A DNA stretch of 36,294 nt. It comes from Solobacterium sp. GTDB taxonomy: Bacteria > Bacillota_I > Bacilli_A > Erysipelotrichales > Erysipelotrichaceae. Of the stretch, positions 15,678 to 22,988 are shown piece by piece. The stretch is taken from assembly GCA_024693325.1 (NCBI GenBank), contig JAILLA010000050.1:1-36294 (forward strand). Reading direction: 5' to 3'. The translations under genes and the position numbers were made by a program. The notes below the pieces were generated by a model. The model worked only from the letters and a program-made list of their open reading frames with translations. It was not told the DNA's origin and made no database searches. How positions within the stretch are numbered: the stretch's first letter is position 1; the number at the start of each line of letters is the position of its first letter.

Positions 15678-17645
15678 ATGTACAAAAAAATCAGAGACTC
15701 CGTCCACATCGATGCTTTCGGGATGTTCTTCCTGATGAGCGCATATCTGCTGTATGAAGAGATCGTATTCCACCTTTCCGCCTTCGGTATAAGCAATTTC
15801 AATGCAGTGCACAATCTGCTGGCTTTTTCCATCGGCTGGGGAGCGATCGGTACCGTTTTTTCCTGCATGTCTCTGAACCCTGTCATGAACCGCAGGATCC
15901 ATCATTCGGCAACCGCCTTAATTGCACTGATCTTCCTCATTGAATACTTCGTCTATATGCAGTTCAAGATGTTTTATGACCTGAGGACTATCGCAAACGG
16001 TGCCATGGACGTGCTTGGTGGTTTCGGGACCCAGATCCTGCGTCTGGTATTCTCATTGAGCGGTATCCTGCATCTGGTCCTGTTTGCACTCCCGGCAATA
16101 GCCGACTTCATCCTGATCAGGGATATCGACCCCGTACGCTTCAGCCGCAGAGATGTTTCCGCAGTCTCTGCCTTCGCAGCACTGATCACACTGATCGTGA
16201 ATATGTCCATTGAAACAACGCCTGCCCAGAAGGTCCTGCTCAACGAACAATACTCATTCACTTCCGCAGTCAGGCATTTCGGACTGGTCAGCGGACTCTG
16301 CATAGACGCAGGCAACATCATATATGAACAGAGCAGTGATTTTGAAACGATCACCGAGGATGAACCTGTCGAAGAAATCATCAAAACGTATGAACCGGTT
16401 GTCATGGACATCGATTTTGAGGCACTTGCCTCTGCCGGAATGCCGCAGCAGGCTGCGATCGACGCATACGTCAATACACTGACGCCTTCCTATACCAACG
16501 ACATGACCGGACTGTTCAAAGATATGAACCTGATCTTCATATCGGCGGAAGCCTTCAGCAAAGAACTCATAAATCCCCAGCGTACGCCCGCCCTGTACCG
16601 TATGGCTTCCAAGGGGATCACCTTTACCGATTACTATCAGCCTGCCAGTGCCGGAACGACCGGCGGGGAATATCAGAATATCTTCGGATGCCTGCCGATG
16701 TATGGCGGTGCTTCCATGAAAATGACCGCGGATGAAGACAACCGGATCACGATCAGCAGTAAACTGAATGAACTCGGCTATAACGGATGGGCATTCCACA
16801 ATAATGACTATATGTATTACGACCGGCACATTACACACAACAATCTCGGTTTTTCCAACGGATATATGGGTTACGGGAACGGTATGGAAGAATATGTTCA
16901 GCGCAAATGGCCTGAGTCGGATCTTGAAATGATCGAAGGTACACTGGATCTCTATCTTGAGCAGGAACCGTTCGATGTGTATTACATGACCGTAAGCGGT
17001 CATAATCCATACAGCAACTGGCTTTCAGAAAAGCATATCAGCAGGATCCCTGAAACCGGTCATACGAAAGAAGTCCGGAATTACCTTGCGGCAAACATGG
17101 AACTGGAAGATGCGATGGCTGTGCTGATCAGGCGCCTGGAAGAAGCCGGCATTGCCGACAGGACAGTTATCGTCCTGACAGCAGATCATTTCCCCTATGG
17201 TCTTGACTTCAATGCGGCATTCGATCAGACCGTCAACCTGGCAGATCTTTACGGCTACCAGCCTTCCAGTTATCTGGAGCGGGATCATAACGCGCTGCTT
17301 ATATGGAGCGGATGCCTGGAACAGATGGAACATATTGAGGTTTCCGATCCTGTCAGCAGTCTGGACATCCTGCCCACACTGTGCAATCTGTTTGATATGG
17401 AGTGGGATTCACGCCTGCTCCCCGGAAGAGATGTGTTCTCCCATAAAGACCCGCTGGTCTTTACGGTAAACTATGAGTGGAAAACAGATCTCGGAATGTT
17501 TGTCAATGACACGTTCTACCCGCTGTCAGAAGACATTCCCGCAGACTATGCCGAAACAGTCACAGCCATAGTCCGCAACAAAATAAAGTACTGCAGCGAT
17601 GTACTGCAGTACAGTTACTTCACACATGTCTTTCAGGATCAGTAA
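15678..17645 (+). CDS. LTA synthase family (sulfatase-fold) membrane phosphotransferase
   Basis: A 655-residue protein with about five N-terminal membrane helices (roughly 15-35, 42-65, 78-97, 125-147, 160-176), a linker, and an extracellular alkaline-phosphatase/sulfatase-fold domain from about residue 280. Metal-site motifs match lipoteichoic acid synthases: ISAEAF (E291), SAGTTGGE with the likely nucleophile Thr at 327/328, MTVSGHNPY and TADHFPYG. LtaS enzymes polymerise glycerol-phosphate from phosphatidylglycerol onto a glycolipid; related enzymes transfer phosphoethanolamine or prime the chain. The TTGG sequence differs from the GKTSDSE of the best-known LtaS, so the exact substrate is open. 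It faces a wall-glycan operon across a shared terminator region. The start has no Shine-Dalgarno. Confidence 0.88.
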   Translation: MYKKIRDSVHIDAFGMFFLMSAYLLYEEIVFHLSAFGISNFNAVHNLLAFSIGWGAIGTVFSCMSLNPVMNRRIHHSATALIALIFLIEYFVYMQFKMFYDLRTIANGAMDVLGGFGTQILRLVFSLSGILHLVLFALPAIADFILIRDIDPVRFSRRDVSAVSAFAALITLIVNMSIETTPAQKVLLNEQYSFTSAVRHFGLVSGLCIDAGNIIYEQSSDFETITEDEPVEEIIKTYEPVVMDIDFEALASAGMPQQAAIDAYVNTLTPSYTNDMTGLFKDMNLIFISAEAFSKELINPQRTPALYRMASKGITFTDYYQPASAGTTGGEYQNIFGCLPMYGGASMKMTADEDNRITISSKLNELGYNGWAFHNNDYMYYDRHITHNNLGFSNGYMGYGNGMEEYVQRKWPESDLEMIEGTLDLYLEQEPFDVYYMTVSGHNPYSNWLSEKHISRIPETGHTKEVRNYLAANMELEDAMAVLIRRLEEAGIADRTVIVLTADHFPYGLDFNAAFDQTVNLADLYGYQPSSYLERDHNALLIWSGCLEQMEHIEVSDPVSSLDILPTLCNLFDMEWDSRLLPGRDVFSHKDPLVFTVNYEWKTDLGMFVNDTFYPLSEDIPADYAETVTAIVRNKIKYCSDVLQYSYFTHVFQDQ

Positions 17646-17652
17646 CTGATCC
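17636..17652. repeat. Perfect inverted repeat at the LtaS-like stop codon
   Basis: GGATCAG-TAA-CTGATCC; the loop is the stop codon itself (17643-17645). Not followed by T in either direction, so not a terminator by itself. Confidence 0.6.
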
Positions 17653-17663
17653 ATGATCGATCA

Positions 17664-18104
17664 TCAATTTTGAACCAAGGCAGGATCCGTTTCTCCGTGA
17701 TCCTGCTTTTTTTCAGGTTCAGGCTTTCTGTTGATATATACAAACGCAGCGATCCCTGCTGCATAGAGAACCGTTCCTGCATACAGGTATAAAACAAGTT
17801 TATCGCTTGTTGTACCGTAAATATCCAGCACGCCGCGCATGATACTGCCCATTGTCAGTGTCATGACTCCCGACGCATACAGCTGTGTAACTATTCCGGA
17901 AGGCAGATGTAATCCGAGATGATAGACACCAAAATAAGGCACGACCCCCAGGACTGCAGGGATCATAAATGCATAGATCATATAATACGAATAAACTTCA
18001 TGACTGAACAATTCATAAACAGCTCCGAATGCCGCAAAGAACAGTGCTGCATATCCATACAGCAAACCGCTTCTGAGAGCTTTCTCTTTATCCGATGTAA
18101 ACAA
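17664..18104 (-). CDS. Small four-TM membrane protein of the wall-glycan operon (TTG start)
   Basis: A 146-residue membrane protein with four hydrophobic helices (about 14-34, 41-61, 72-92, 102-122) and a charged, proline-containing C-terminal tail. No family recognised. The only sensible start is TTG at 18104, preceded by AAAGGAG about 11 bases upstream; it overlaps the end of the NAGPA gene by 17 bases. Overlap and position make it the third gene of the GT2-GtrA/NAGPA operon, so a role in the same envelope process is likely but unproven. Confidence 0.75.
   Translation of the reverse strand: MFTSDKEKALRSGLLYGYAALFFAAFGAVYELFSHEVYSYYMIYAFMIPAVLGVVPYFGVYHLGLHLPSGIVTQLYASGVMTLTMGSIMRGVLDIYGTTSDKLVLYLYAGTVLYAAGIAAFVYINRKPEPEKKQDHGETDPALVQN
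17680..17713 (+). terminator. Terminator of the LtaS-like gene, inside the convergent gene
   Basis: Stem GCAGGATC/GATCCTGC (17680-17687 with 17699-17706), 11-base loop, then T7. It lies entirely within the 3' end of the convergent gene at 17664-18104, whose K/E-rich tail it encodes on the other strand. Confidence 0.85.
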
Positions 18105-19089
18105 TGTCGCTCACGCTCCTTTCCTTGATCGAATTGCCTGTTGTTGTGGGCTGATTGACGACCTGACCCATAAAATACATCGTGGATGATCCACCTCCGT
18201 CCAGGTTATATGCGCATTTCACACCCAGTGACTTCATGAATTCAGCCAGCTGATACAATGACAGGCCTTCACTCTCGTCAGTTCTGCCGTCCGACACAAC
18301 AAACACAAAATGGTTTGCGTCAATGATCCCAATCGCCGTACGGGGGTTGGAAGCCTTTGCTTTACCGACTTCATCACTTTCAGACACGGCTATTTCACTG
18401 TCTTCGATCAAAGCCGGTCCGAACGTAAACGCCTGCCATACACCATTCTCAACCAGTTCCTCCGCTGTTGCGTCTGAAGGATCAATGATCCCCATGGTAC
18501 CGTCCGCGTAAATGCACAATACATCTGTTCCGGGCTCTCCTACGGATCTGTAAACGACGCCGTTGCGGATCACATATCCCTTCTCTCTGGCACCGTAATA
18601 ATCACCGTTGACTGCAAATATCGCTTCATGAGCCTCAGCGATCACAGATGTTGCATCAGTAATGTTCCGGCCATATGAATCATCCGCAAAAGCAGTCTTC
18701 AGATATACTGCCGAACTGACCGTCACATCCGCCGCATAGATCGCTGTGTCATACGCTGTATACTCTGTCAGGGTGATGCTGATATTCTCATCGCTATATG
18801 ACGTTTCTGAGGTTTCCGGGGATACCGTGTCCTGTTCCTGACCGGAACCAGAAGATCCTTTCAGTGAACTTCCACGTTGTTTATGTGAAGAGGTTTCCGA
18901 CTGCTGTGTGTCATTCGATCGTTCCGTTTCCATACTGTCCTGCAGGGAAGCAAATACATCCGTAATGCCTTCGTCTGAGATCTCCGAGGTATATGTATCC
19001 TCCAGGACAAACGTATCCATAAGTACATACCCCGTATATGAGGTAAGCAGAACACCGCACATAATACCTGTAATATATTGTTTTATCAT
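18088..19089 (-). CDS. Phosphodiester glycosidase (NAGPA domain) protein, membrane-anchored
   Basis: A 333-residue protein with an N-terminal signal/anchor helix (about 5-25), a Ser/Thr/Gln-rich linker of about 75 residues and a C-terminal NAGPA domain (about 105-333). Domain signatures: AVNGDYYG, NPRTAIGI, SDGR followed by EGLSLYQLAEFMKSLG, and NLDGGGSSTM near the end. The domain is named for the human enzyme that uncovers mannose-6-phosphate by cleaving a GlcNAc-phosphodiester; bacterial members act outside the cell on sugar phosphodiesters of exopolysaccharide or wall polymers. The ATG overlaps the GT2-GtrA stop (ATGA). Substrate here is inferred from neighbours only. Confidence 0.92.
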   Translation of the reverse strand: MIKQYITGIMCGVLLTSYTGYVLMDTFVLEDTYTSEISDEGITDVFASLQDSMETERSNDTQQSETSSHKQRGSSLKGSSGSGQEQDTVSPETSETSYSDENISITLTEYTAYDTAIYAADVTVSSAVYLKTAFADDSYGRNITDATSVIAEAHEAIFAVNGDYYGAREKGYVIRNGVVYRSVGEPGTDVLCIYADGTMGIIDPSDATAEELVENGVWQAFTFGPALIEDSEIAVSESDEVGKAKASNPRTAIGIIDANHFVFVVSDGRTDESEGLSLYQLAEFMKSLGVKCAYNLDGGGSSTMYFMGQVVNQPTTTGNSIKERSVSDIVYIG

Positions 19090-20141
19090 TGACTGCTCAG
19101 CTCCTTTCTGCAGCTTGGTTTGAATATCAGTTTCTGTTGTACCTGGTAATTGACAATGAACAGGATGAGTTCCGTTACGACTTTTGATACAGCAGACGGC
19201 ACACCCTGCATCACAAGATTTCTCAGGATCAGCGTATTGACCATCAGATTGCCCAGCACAAGCAGAACATATTTCAGCGTCGACCTGCTGACAGGTTCCT
19301 TACTTCGGAATACCAGTTTCCGATTCAGATAATAATTCAGTGAAGCGCTGATGACCCTGGCTGCCGCATTGGATAACACCAGTCCGTTCCTGATCCCTGC
19401 CGACAATGTCATCATGTGAAACATACAGAACAGTGAATAATCCGTCAGGAAACTAAGCAATGACGCACCGCTGAACTTCACGATCTGCCGATAGATCCTG
19501 ATGCTGTCAGTAAATGTATTGAAGTGGCTCGACCTGTTCTCATCGAGATAGACTGTCCGTATCCATATCTCATGGATACTCCGTTTTTCTTTTGCCCATT
19601 CCATCAATACATTCATTTCATATTCATAGCGTTCTCCGGAGATCTCTTCCATCCAGGAGATCACCCGGTCCGAAAAACCTCGCAGTCCCGTCTGCGTATC
19701 GTAAACTGAAACTCCTGACGACAGACGGAATATCCATCTTGTGACCGTATTGCCGATCCTGCTTCTCAATGGTGTCTGAGCAGTGATCCTGCGGCTGCCC
19801 AGAACCAGTTCATCGGGATGCTGTACGGTATATTCCGCAATTTTCATGATGTCATCCGGCAGATGCTGCCCGTCCGCATCCGCTGTCACAACAACATAAG
19901 GTGACTCCGCGTGTTTCCGGATATACGCCATTCCGGTCTTCAGGGCATGCCCTTTTCCGCAGTTGACTTCATATCTGGTTACAGATGCGTATTTCGCACA
20001 TTCCTCAAATATCTCATCATATGCGTGTCCGCTGCCGTCATCCACAACAACCGAATGCACATCGTTTTCACTCAAAGCCTTCAGCAGACTGACCAGTTTA
20101 TCATCCGGTTCATAAGCCGGAATCAGAATAATCGTCTTCAT
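19086..20141 (-). CDS. GT2 glycosyltransferase fused to a GtrA-like membrane domain
   Basis: A 351-residue fusion. The N-terminal GT-A domain (about 1-220) has IILIPAYEPD, VVDDGSG, the metal-binding TADADGQH and the DTQTGLRGFS signature of polyprenyl-phosphate glycosyltransferases (DPM/GtrB-like). The C-terminal GtrA-like domain (about 228-340) has four membrane helices, with SLLSFLTDYSLF opening, LNYYLNRKLVFRS in the middle and FIVNYQVQQKLIF at the end. GtrB enzymes load sugars onto undecaprenyl phosphate; GtrA proteins are thought to help translocate them. ATG 20141 is chosen because AAGGAG lies eight bases upstream. First gene of a three-gene operon; a short 5'-leader hairpin precedes the ribosome site. 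Confidence 0.93.
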   Translation of the reverse strand: MKTIILIPAYEPDDKLVSLLKALSENDVHSVVVDDGSGHAYDEIFEECAKYASVTRYEVNCGKGHALKTGMAYIRKHAESPYVVVTADADGQHLPDDIMKIAEYTVQHPDELVLGSRRITAQTPLRSRIGNTVTRWIFRLSSGVSVYDTQTGLRGFSDRVISWMEEISGERYEYEMNVLMEWAKEKRSIHEIWIRTVYLDENRSSHFNTFTDSIRIYRQIVKFSGASLLSFLTDYSLFCMFHMMTLSAGIRNGLVLSNAAARVISASLNYYLNRKLVFRSKEPVSRSTLKYVLLVLGNLMVNTLILRNLVMQGVPSAVSKVVTELILFIVNYQVQQKLIFKPSCRKELSSQ

Positions 20142-20156
20142 AACCGCTCTCCTTCC

Positions 20157-20173
20157 GCAGAATTCATTTCTGC
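20157..20173 (-). promoter_or_regulatory. 5'-leader hairpin before the GT2-GtrA ribosome site
   Basis: Perfect 6-bp inverted repeat GCAGAA/TTCTGC with a five-base loop just upstream of the GGAAGGAG of the gene starting at 20141. Could stabilise the mRNA or affect translation. Confidence 0.45.
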
Positions 20174-20322
20174 TTTCCTGAATACTAATCATTCAAGGTC
20201 AAGAATCTGTTAGAAACATCTGAAGATACGGTGAATAAAAAACGAAAAAACAGATCATCTTTTTATGTTCCGTAAAACCCGGGATTATCTGTCCATCGTG
20301 ATCCACCGGGATAAATTTACTC

Positions 20323-20354
20323 TTGACCGTTCCCGCAGGGAACAGTTGTACAGT
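20323..20354 (+). promoter_or_regulatory. MerR-type operator-promoter upstream of the MerR gene
   Basis: A -35 TTGACC (20323-20328) and a -10-like TACAGT (20349-20354) are separated by 20 bp, longer than the normal 17. The spacer contains a perfect dyad GTTCCC-gca-GGGAAC (20329-20343). Over-long spacer with an internal dyad is the classic MerR-family arrangement. The gene it drives begins at 20380, so the regulator probably controls itself. Confidence 0.6.
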
Positions 20355-20379
20355 GAATGCAAAATAGACAGATATTGAT

Positions 20380-20715
20380 ATGAAAACAGTAAACGAAGTA
20401 TGCAAAGCTGCAGGTGTCACAAGAAAGACGCTTTATTATTATGACAAAATTGATTTATTGAAACCGGTCAAAAGAAGCGGGAAGCAGAAAGCCAAGTTAT
20501 ACAGCGACTCTGCAGTGGATACTTTGAAAATGATCAGGCAGTATCAGGAAGCAGGTCTGCTGCTGTCGGAAGTACGGACAATCCTGAATCAGCCGGAGAA
20601 AACGATCGAGATCCTTTTAAACGCACAGAAAAGGCTTTTTGAGCAAAAACAGATGCTGAGTGAGCAGATCATCCTGCTGACAAAACTGATCGAAGAGGAA
20701 AAAAGAAGTCTATAA
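20380..20715 (+). CDS. Short MerR-family transcriptional regulator
   Basis: A 111-residue protein: winged-helix DNA-binding domain (about 1-70, with VNEVCKAAGVTRKTLYYYDKIDLLKP and YSDSAVDTLKMIRQYQEAGLLLSEVRTIL) followed by a short coiled-coil dimerisation helix (about 75-108). There is no C-terminal effector domain and no cysteine in the position that binds metals in MerR, CueR or SoxR, so the signal is unknown. It is divergent from the GT2-GtrA operon and has its own MerR-type operator-promoter. No strong Shine-Dalgarno precedes the ATG. Confidence 0.9.
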   Translation: MKTVNEVCKAAGVTRKTLYYYDKIDLLKPVKRSGKQKAKLYSDSAVDTLKMIRQYQEAGLLLSEVRTILNQPEKTIEILLNAQKRLFEQKQMLSEQIILLTKLIEEEKRSL

Positions 20716-20716
20716 A

Positions 20717-20766
20717 AACATTCTGTCAGAATGTGAAACCACGAAAGAGCTGACAGAATGTTTTTT
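20717..20766 (+). terminator. Terminator of the MerR gene, with nested alternative hairpin
   Basis: A 13-bp stem (20717-20729 with 20750-20762) enclosing a 20-base loop is followed by T6. A shorter competing hairpin CATTCT-gtc-AGAATG (20719-20733) uses the same 5' arm. Confidence 0.88.
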
Positions 20767-20793
20767 GATCTGCCTGAACAAGTCTGCAGACAG

Positions 20794-20818
20794 AAAAAGC
20801 CGCAGCCTCCGCTGCAGC
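20794..20818 (-). terminator. Terminator of the oligopeptide-binding protein gene
   Basis: Minus-strand stem GCTGCAGC/GCTGCGGC (20818-20811 with 20806-20799), 4-base loop, then T5 (20798-20794). Confidence 0.82.
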
Positions 20819-20831
20819 CTTTCGGAAATAC

Positions 20832-22496
20832 TTATTCTTTTGTGCAGGAATACCAGTACATCGTTGTACCGCGCAGCTGATATCCTTTCACGTTGCTTTG
20901 AACCAGAAGTCCTGTCTTTTTCTGATAAAGCGGAATAACGTAGACCATATCATCAACTACATAGCTGTCTGCTTCGTGGCAGATCTCCATAGCCTTTTTA
21001 TAATCTGTTTCCCACTTGGCATCCAGCATCATCTGATCAAATTTAGCGTCATCTACGATCGGCACTACCTGCATACCTGTCGTCCACTGGTCCAGGCATG
21101 TGATCGGGTGTGATGTTCCAAGACCGAATCTCATCAGTTCAAATGTTCCCTGATCGAACTGGTCCCAATAGACGCCGGATTCCAGTGCACTGAAATCAAC
21201 AACGACCCCGATGGAAGTCCACTGTTCCTGCAGAAGTGTTGCCAGATCCGGATCTGTACCGGAGTTCGGGTAGCGGTAAACGATCTTCAGCGGATTTTCA
21301 GCTGTATAACCTTCCTGTGCAAGCAGTTCTTTTGCTTCTTCAGGATCGTATGCCAGGGAGTAGCTGCCTCTTGCCGCGTCAGCTTCTTCACGGAAATCAC
21401 CGGTCGCTCCCGGAAGTCCTGCCGGAACATATCCTTCCAGCTTCTGGTAGAATTCTGTACCGCCGAGTACATCAACTACGTCATCCGTATTCACAGCAAG
21501 TGCCAGAGCTTTTCTGACGTTCACATTCTTTGCCCATTCCGGACCCTTTTCACCTGTATTGAACGCAATGTCATAAGTTCCCGGAGAAACATAAGTGATC
21601 AGTTTATCTGTGCCGGAATAGCTCTTCAGTGTTTCTGTAGAAACACTCAGCGCAACATCGATCTGACCGGCTTCAAACGCAAGTGCCTGAGATGCCTGAT
21701 CCGGCATGACCACAAACGTGATCTCATCCATAGTCACCTGATCCGCTTCAAAATAGTTTTCGTTCTTTTTGCCGACTGCTTTTTCGTTCGGATTGACTTC
21801 GGAAAGCATATACGGTCCGCTGGTCGGATAGCCCGCTTTCAGCGACCATGTAGAATCATGCTGAGGGGTACTCTGAGGAAGCGGTTCCCATGCGCCGCCG
21901 CACATAAGCATATCCAGATAGGAGCACGGCATCTTAAGCTTCAGTTCAAATGTTTTATCATCAATGGCACGGACACCGACATAGCTGAAGTCTTCTTTTG
22001 TACAGTCAAAGTTTTCTGTCGCATAAGCTTTTTCACTGTACACATCAGCTCCCTCGATATACTGCACCAGGTTATATACTGCAAAGGCATTATCAGCACC
22101 ATAAGACAGATTTCTCAGGTATGCATATTCAAAGTCGTAAGCTGTCAGGGCTGTTCCATCAGACCATTCCAGACCATCCTTCAACGTAAAGGTCCAGGTC
22201 AGTCCATCATCGGAAACTGTATAATCTTCTGCCAGCATCGGAACGATCGTTCCATCGGCAGCCCTGCGGAACATCGCACTGTAAAGGTGCGAAATAACGT
22301 AAGTGTTGTTTGTTTCTGTATTCAGTCCCGGATCCAGATTGGAAAACTGTCCTGTTACTGCTACAGACATGGAATTTCCGGAAGAACCCGGAGTTGCTGT
22401 GGATCCCGATACTGAATTGTCGGATGTTGAGCTGCAGGCTGTCACAGTCAGAGCGGCGGCAGACATGATCACTGCCATAATTTTTTTCGTCAGCAT
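20832..22496 (-). CDS. Oligopeptide-type ABC substrate-binding lipoprotein (orphan)
   Basis: A 554-residue family 5 (OppA/DppA-like) solute-binding protein. A lipoprotein signal ends at C21 (VTAC), followed by a Ser/Thr/Gly-rich linker (about 22-45). Family marks include LNTETNNTYVISHLYSAMFR, LTWTFTLKDGLEWSDGTALTAYDFEYAYLR, SGPYMLSEVNPNE and the DVALSVS lobe-closing region. It should capture peptides or amino-acid-like nutrients outside the membrane. No permease or ATPase genes are adjacent, so it must work with a transporter encoded elsewhere. A T-box leader controls it, tying expression to charging of one tRNA. AAAGGAGA precedes ATG 22496. Confidence 0.95.
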   Translation of the reverse strand: MLTKKIMAVIMSAAALTVTACSSTSDNSVSGSTATPGSSGNSMSVAVTGQFSNLDPGLNTETNNTYVISHLYSAMFRRAADGTIVPMLAEDYTVSDDGLTWTFTLKDGLEWSDGTALTAYDFEYAYLRNLSYGADNAFAVYNLVQYIEGADVYSEKAYATENFDCTKEDFSYVGVRAIDDKTFELKLKMPCSYLDMLMCGGAWEPLPQSTPQHDSTWSLKAGYPTSGPYMLSEVNPNEKAVGKKNENYFEADQVTMDEITFVVMPDQASQALAFEAGQIDVALSVSTETLKSYSGTDKLITYVSPGTYDIAFNTGEKGPEWAKNVNVRKALALAVNTDDVVDVLGGTEFYQKLEGYVPAGLPGATGDFREEADAARGSYSLAYDPEEAKELLAQEGYTAENPLKIVYRYPNSGTDPDLATLLQEQWTSIGVVVDFSALESGVYWDQFDQGTFELMRFGLGTSHPITCLDQWTTGMQVVPIVDDAKFDQMMLDAKWETDYKKAMEICHEADSYVVDDMVYVIPLYQKKTGLLVQSNVKGYQLRGTTMYWYSCTKE

Positions 22497-22576
22497 TTTC
22501 TTTCTCTCCTTTTGCTAAACTATTGCCACTTTGATTCCGTTGTAGAAATGTACCGTTTTTCTTTCCTCCCTTAAAC

Positions 22577-22609
22577 AAAAATGCCGTCTTCTGTTTCCAG
22601 AGACGACAT
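22577..22609 (-). terminator. T-box intrinsic terminator
   Basis: Minus-strand stem ATGTCGTCT/AGACGGCAT (22609-22601 with 22589-22581, one wobble) extended inward by CTG/CAG around a GAAA loop, then TTTTT. Its 5' arm overlaps the antiterminator region. Confidence 0.92.
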
Positions 22610-22845
22610 CAAATCGCGGTACCACACTGGTTGAAGACAGCACCACCTGTCTTCCACTCTTGCCCTTAACGCGGGATACGTCTTTCCATACTGTATTTCC
22701 GGAAAGATTCTCACAGATGTGTTTCTCCTTAGACGTTGCCGTCGGGCTCGCACCTTCCCCGACTCTCTGATGGTCATCACCGGATACTCTTCTGATCACT
22801 GAAGTTAATCGAATTATGACTGAATTCTGCTGTTATATCAATCGG
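22577..22845 (-). promoter_or_regulatory. T-box riboswitch (tRNA-sensing leader), probably Thr-specific
   Basis: All parts of a T-box are present on the minus strand. Stem I has the GA motif AGAGTA (22790-22785), the distal AGAGAGTCGGGG...GGTGCGAGCCCGAC arm, and a specifier-loop 3' side GAAACACA (22725-22718). Stem III is an 8-bp perfect stem (22654-22647 with 22640-22633). The antiterminator T-box sequence AGTGTGGTACCGCG occupies 22628-22615 and is followed by the terminator. Taking the triplet after GAA as specifier gives ACA (Thr); AAC (Asn) and CAC (His) are one-base shifts. The tRNA-end-binding bulge reads UGGU, expecting discriminator A, which fits Thr better than Asn (G73) or His (C73). 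Uncharged tRNA would turn on the binding-protein gene. Confidence 0.93.
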
Positions 22846-22852
22846 TATGTCT

Positions 22853-22883
22853 ATAATATCTGTCCTTTTTTTCATATTGTCAT
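22853..22883 (-). promoter_or_regulatory. Probable promoter of the T-box transcript
   Basis: -35-like ATGACA (22883-22878) and an AT-rich -10 (GATATT at 22860-22855 with 17-bp spacing, or TATTAT two bases on). Transcription would begin near 22847. Confidence 0.5.
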
Positions 22884-22957
22884 CATTTTAAATGAAAAAA
22901 TGTTACATTCCGGCAGTTGATGCTGTTCTGAAAGCCTTTAGCGATCCAGTCCGGCAC
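22884..22957. other. Spacer between the T-box promoter and the PrdX-like gene's end
   Basis: AT-rich; no gene or further regulatory structure recognised. Confidence 0.4.
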
Positions 22958-22988
22958 ACAAATAACAGGAGACTCACCGTTCTCCTGT
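22958..22988 (-). terminator. Terminator of the PrdX-like gene
   Basis: Minus-strand 8-bp stem ACAGGAGA/TCTCCTGT (22988-22981 with 22972-22965) with a TATTTG tail; its 5' arm lies in the final codons. The T tract is weak. Confidence 0.55.

Noticed and set aside
16254..17003. 249-codon frame on the minus strand
   Set aside because: Antisense to the catalytic domain of the LtaS-like gene, whose motifs are clear on the plus strand. No ribosome site or homology recognised.
17580..17612. Repeated GTACTGCAG-type palindromes near the end of the LtaS-like gene
   Set aside because: Short, in frame and within coding sequence; no regulatory context.
22207..22799. Two frames over the region upstream of the binding protein
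   Set aside because: They cross the T-box leader, whose terminator, antiterminator and stem III explain the sequence as RNA.
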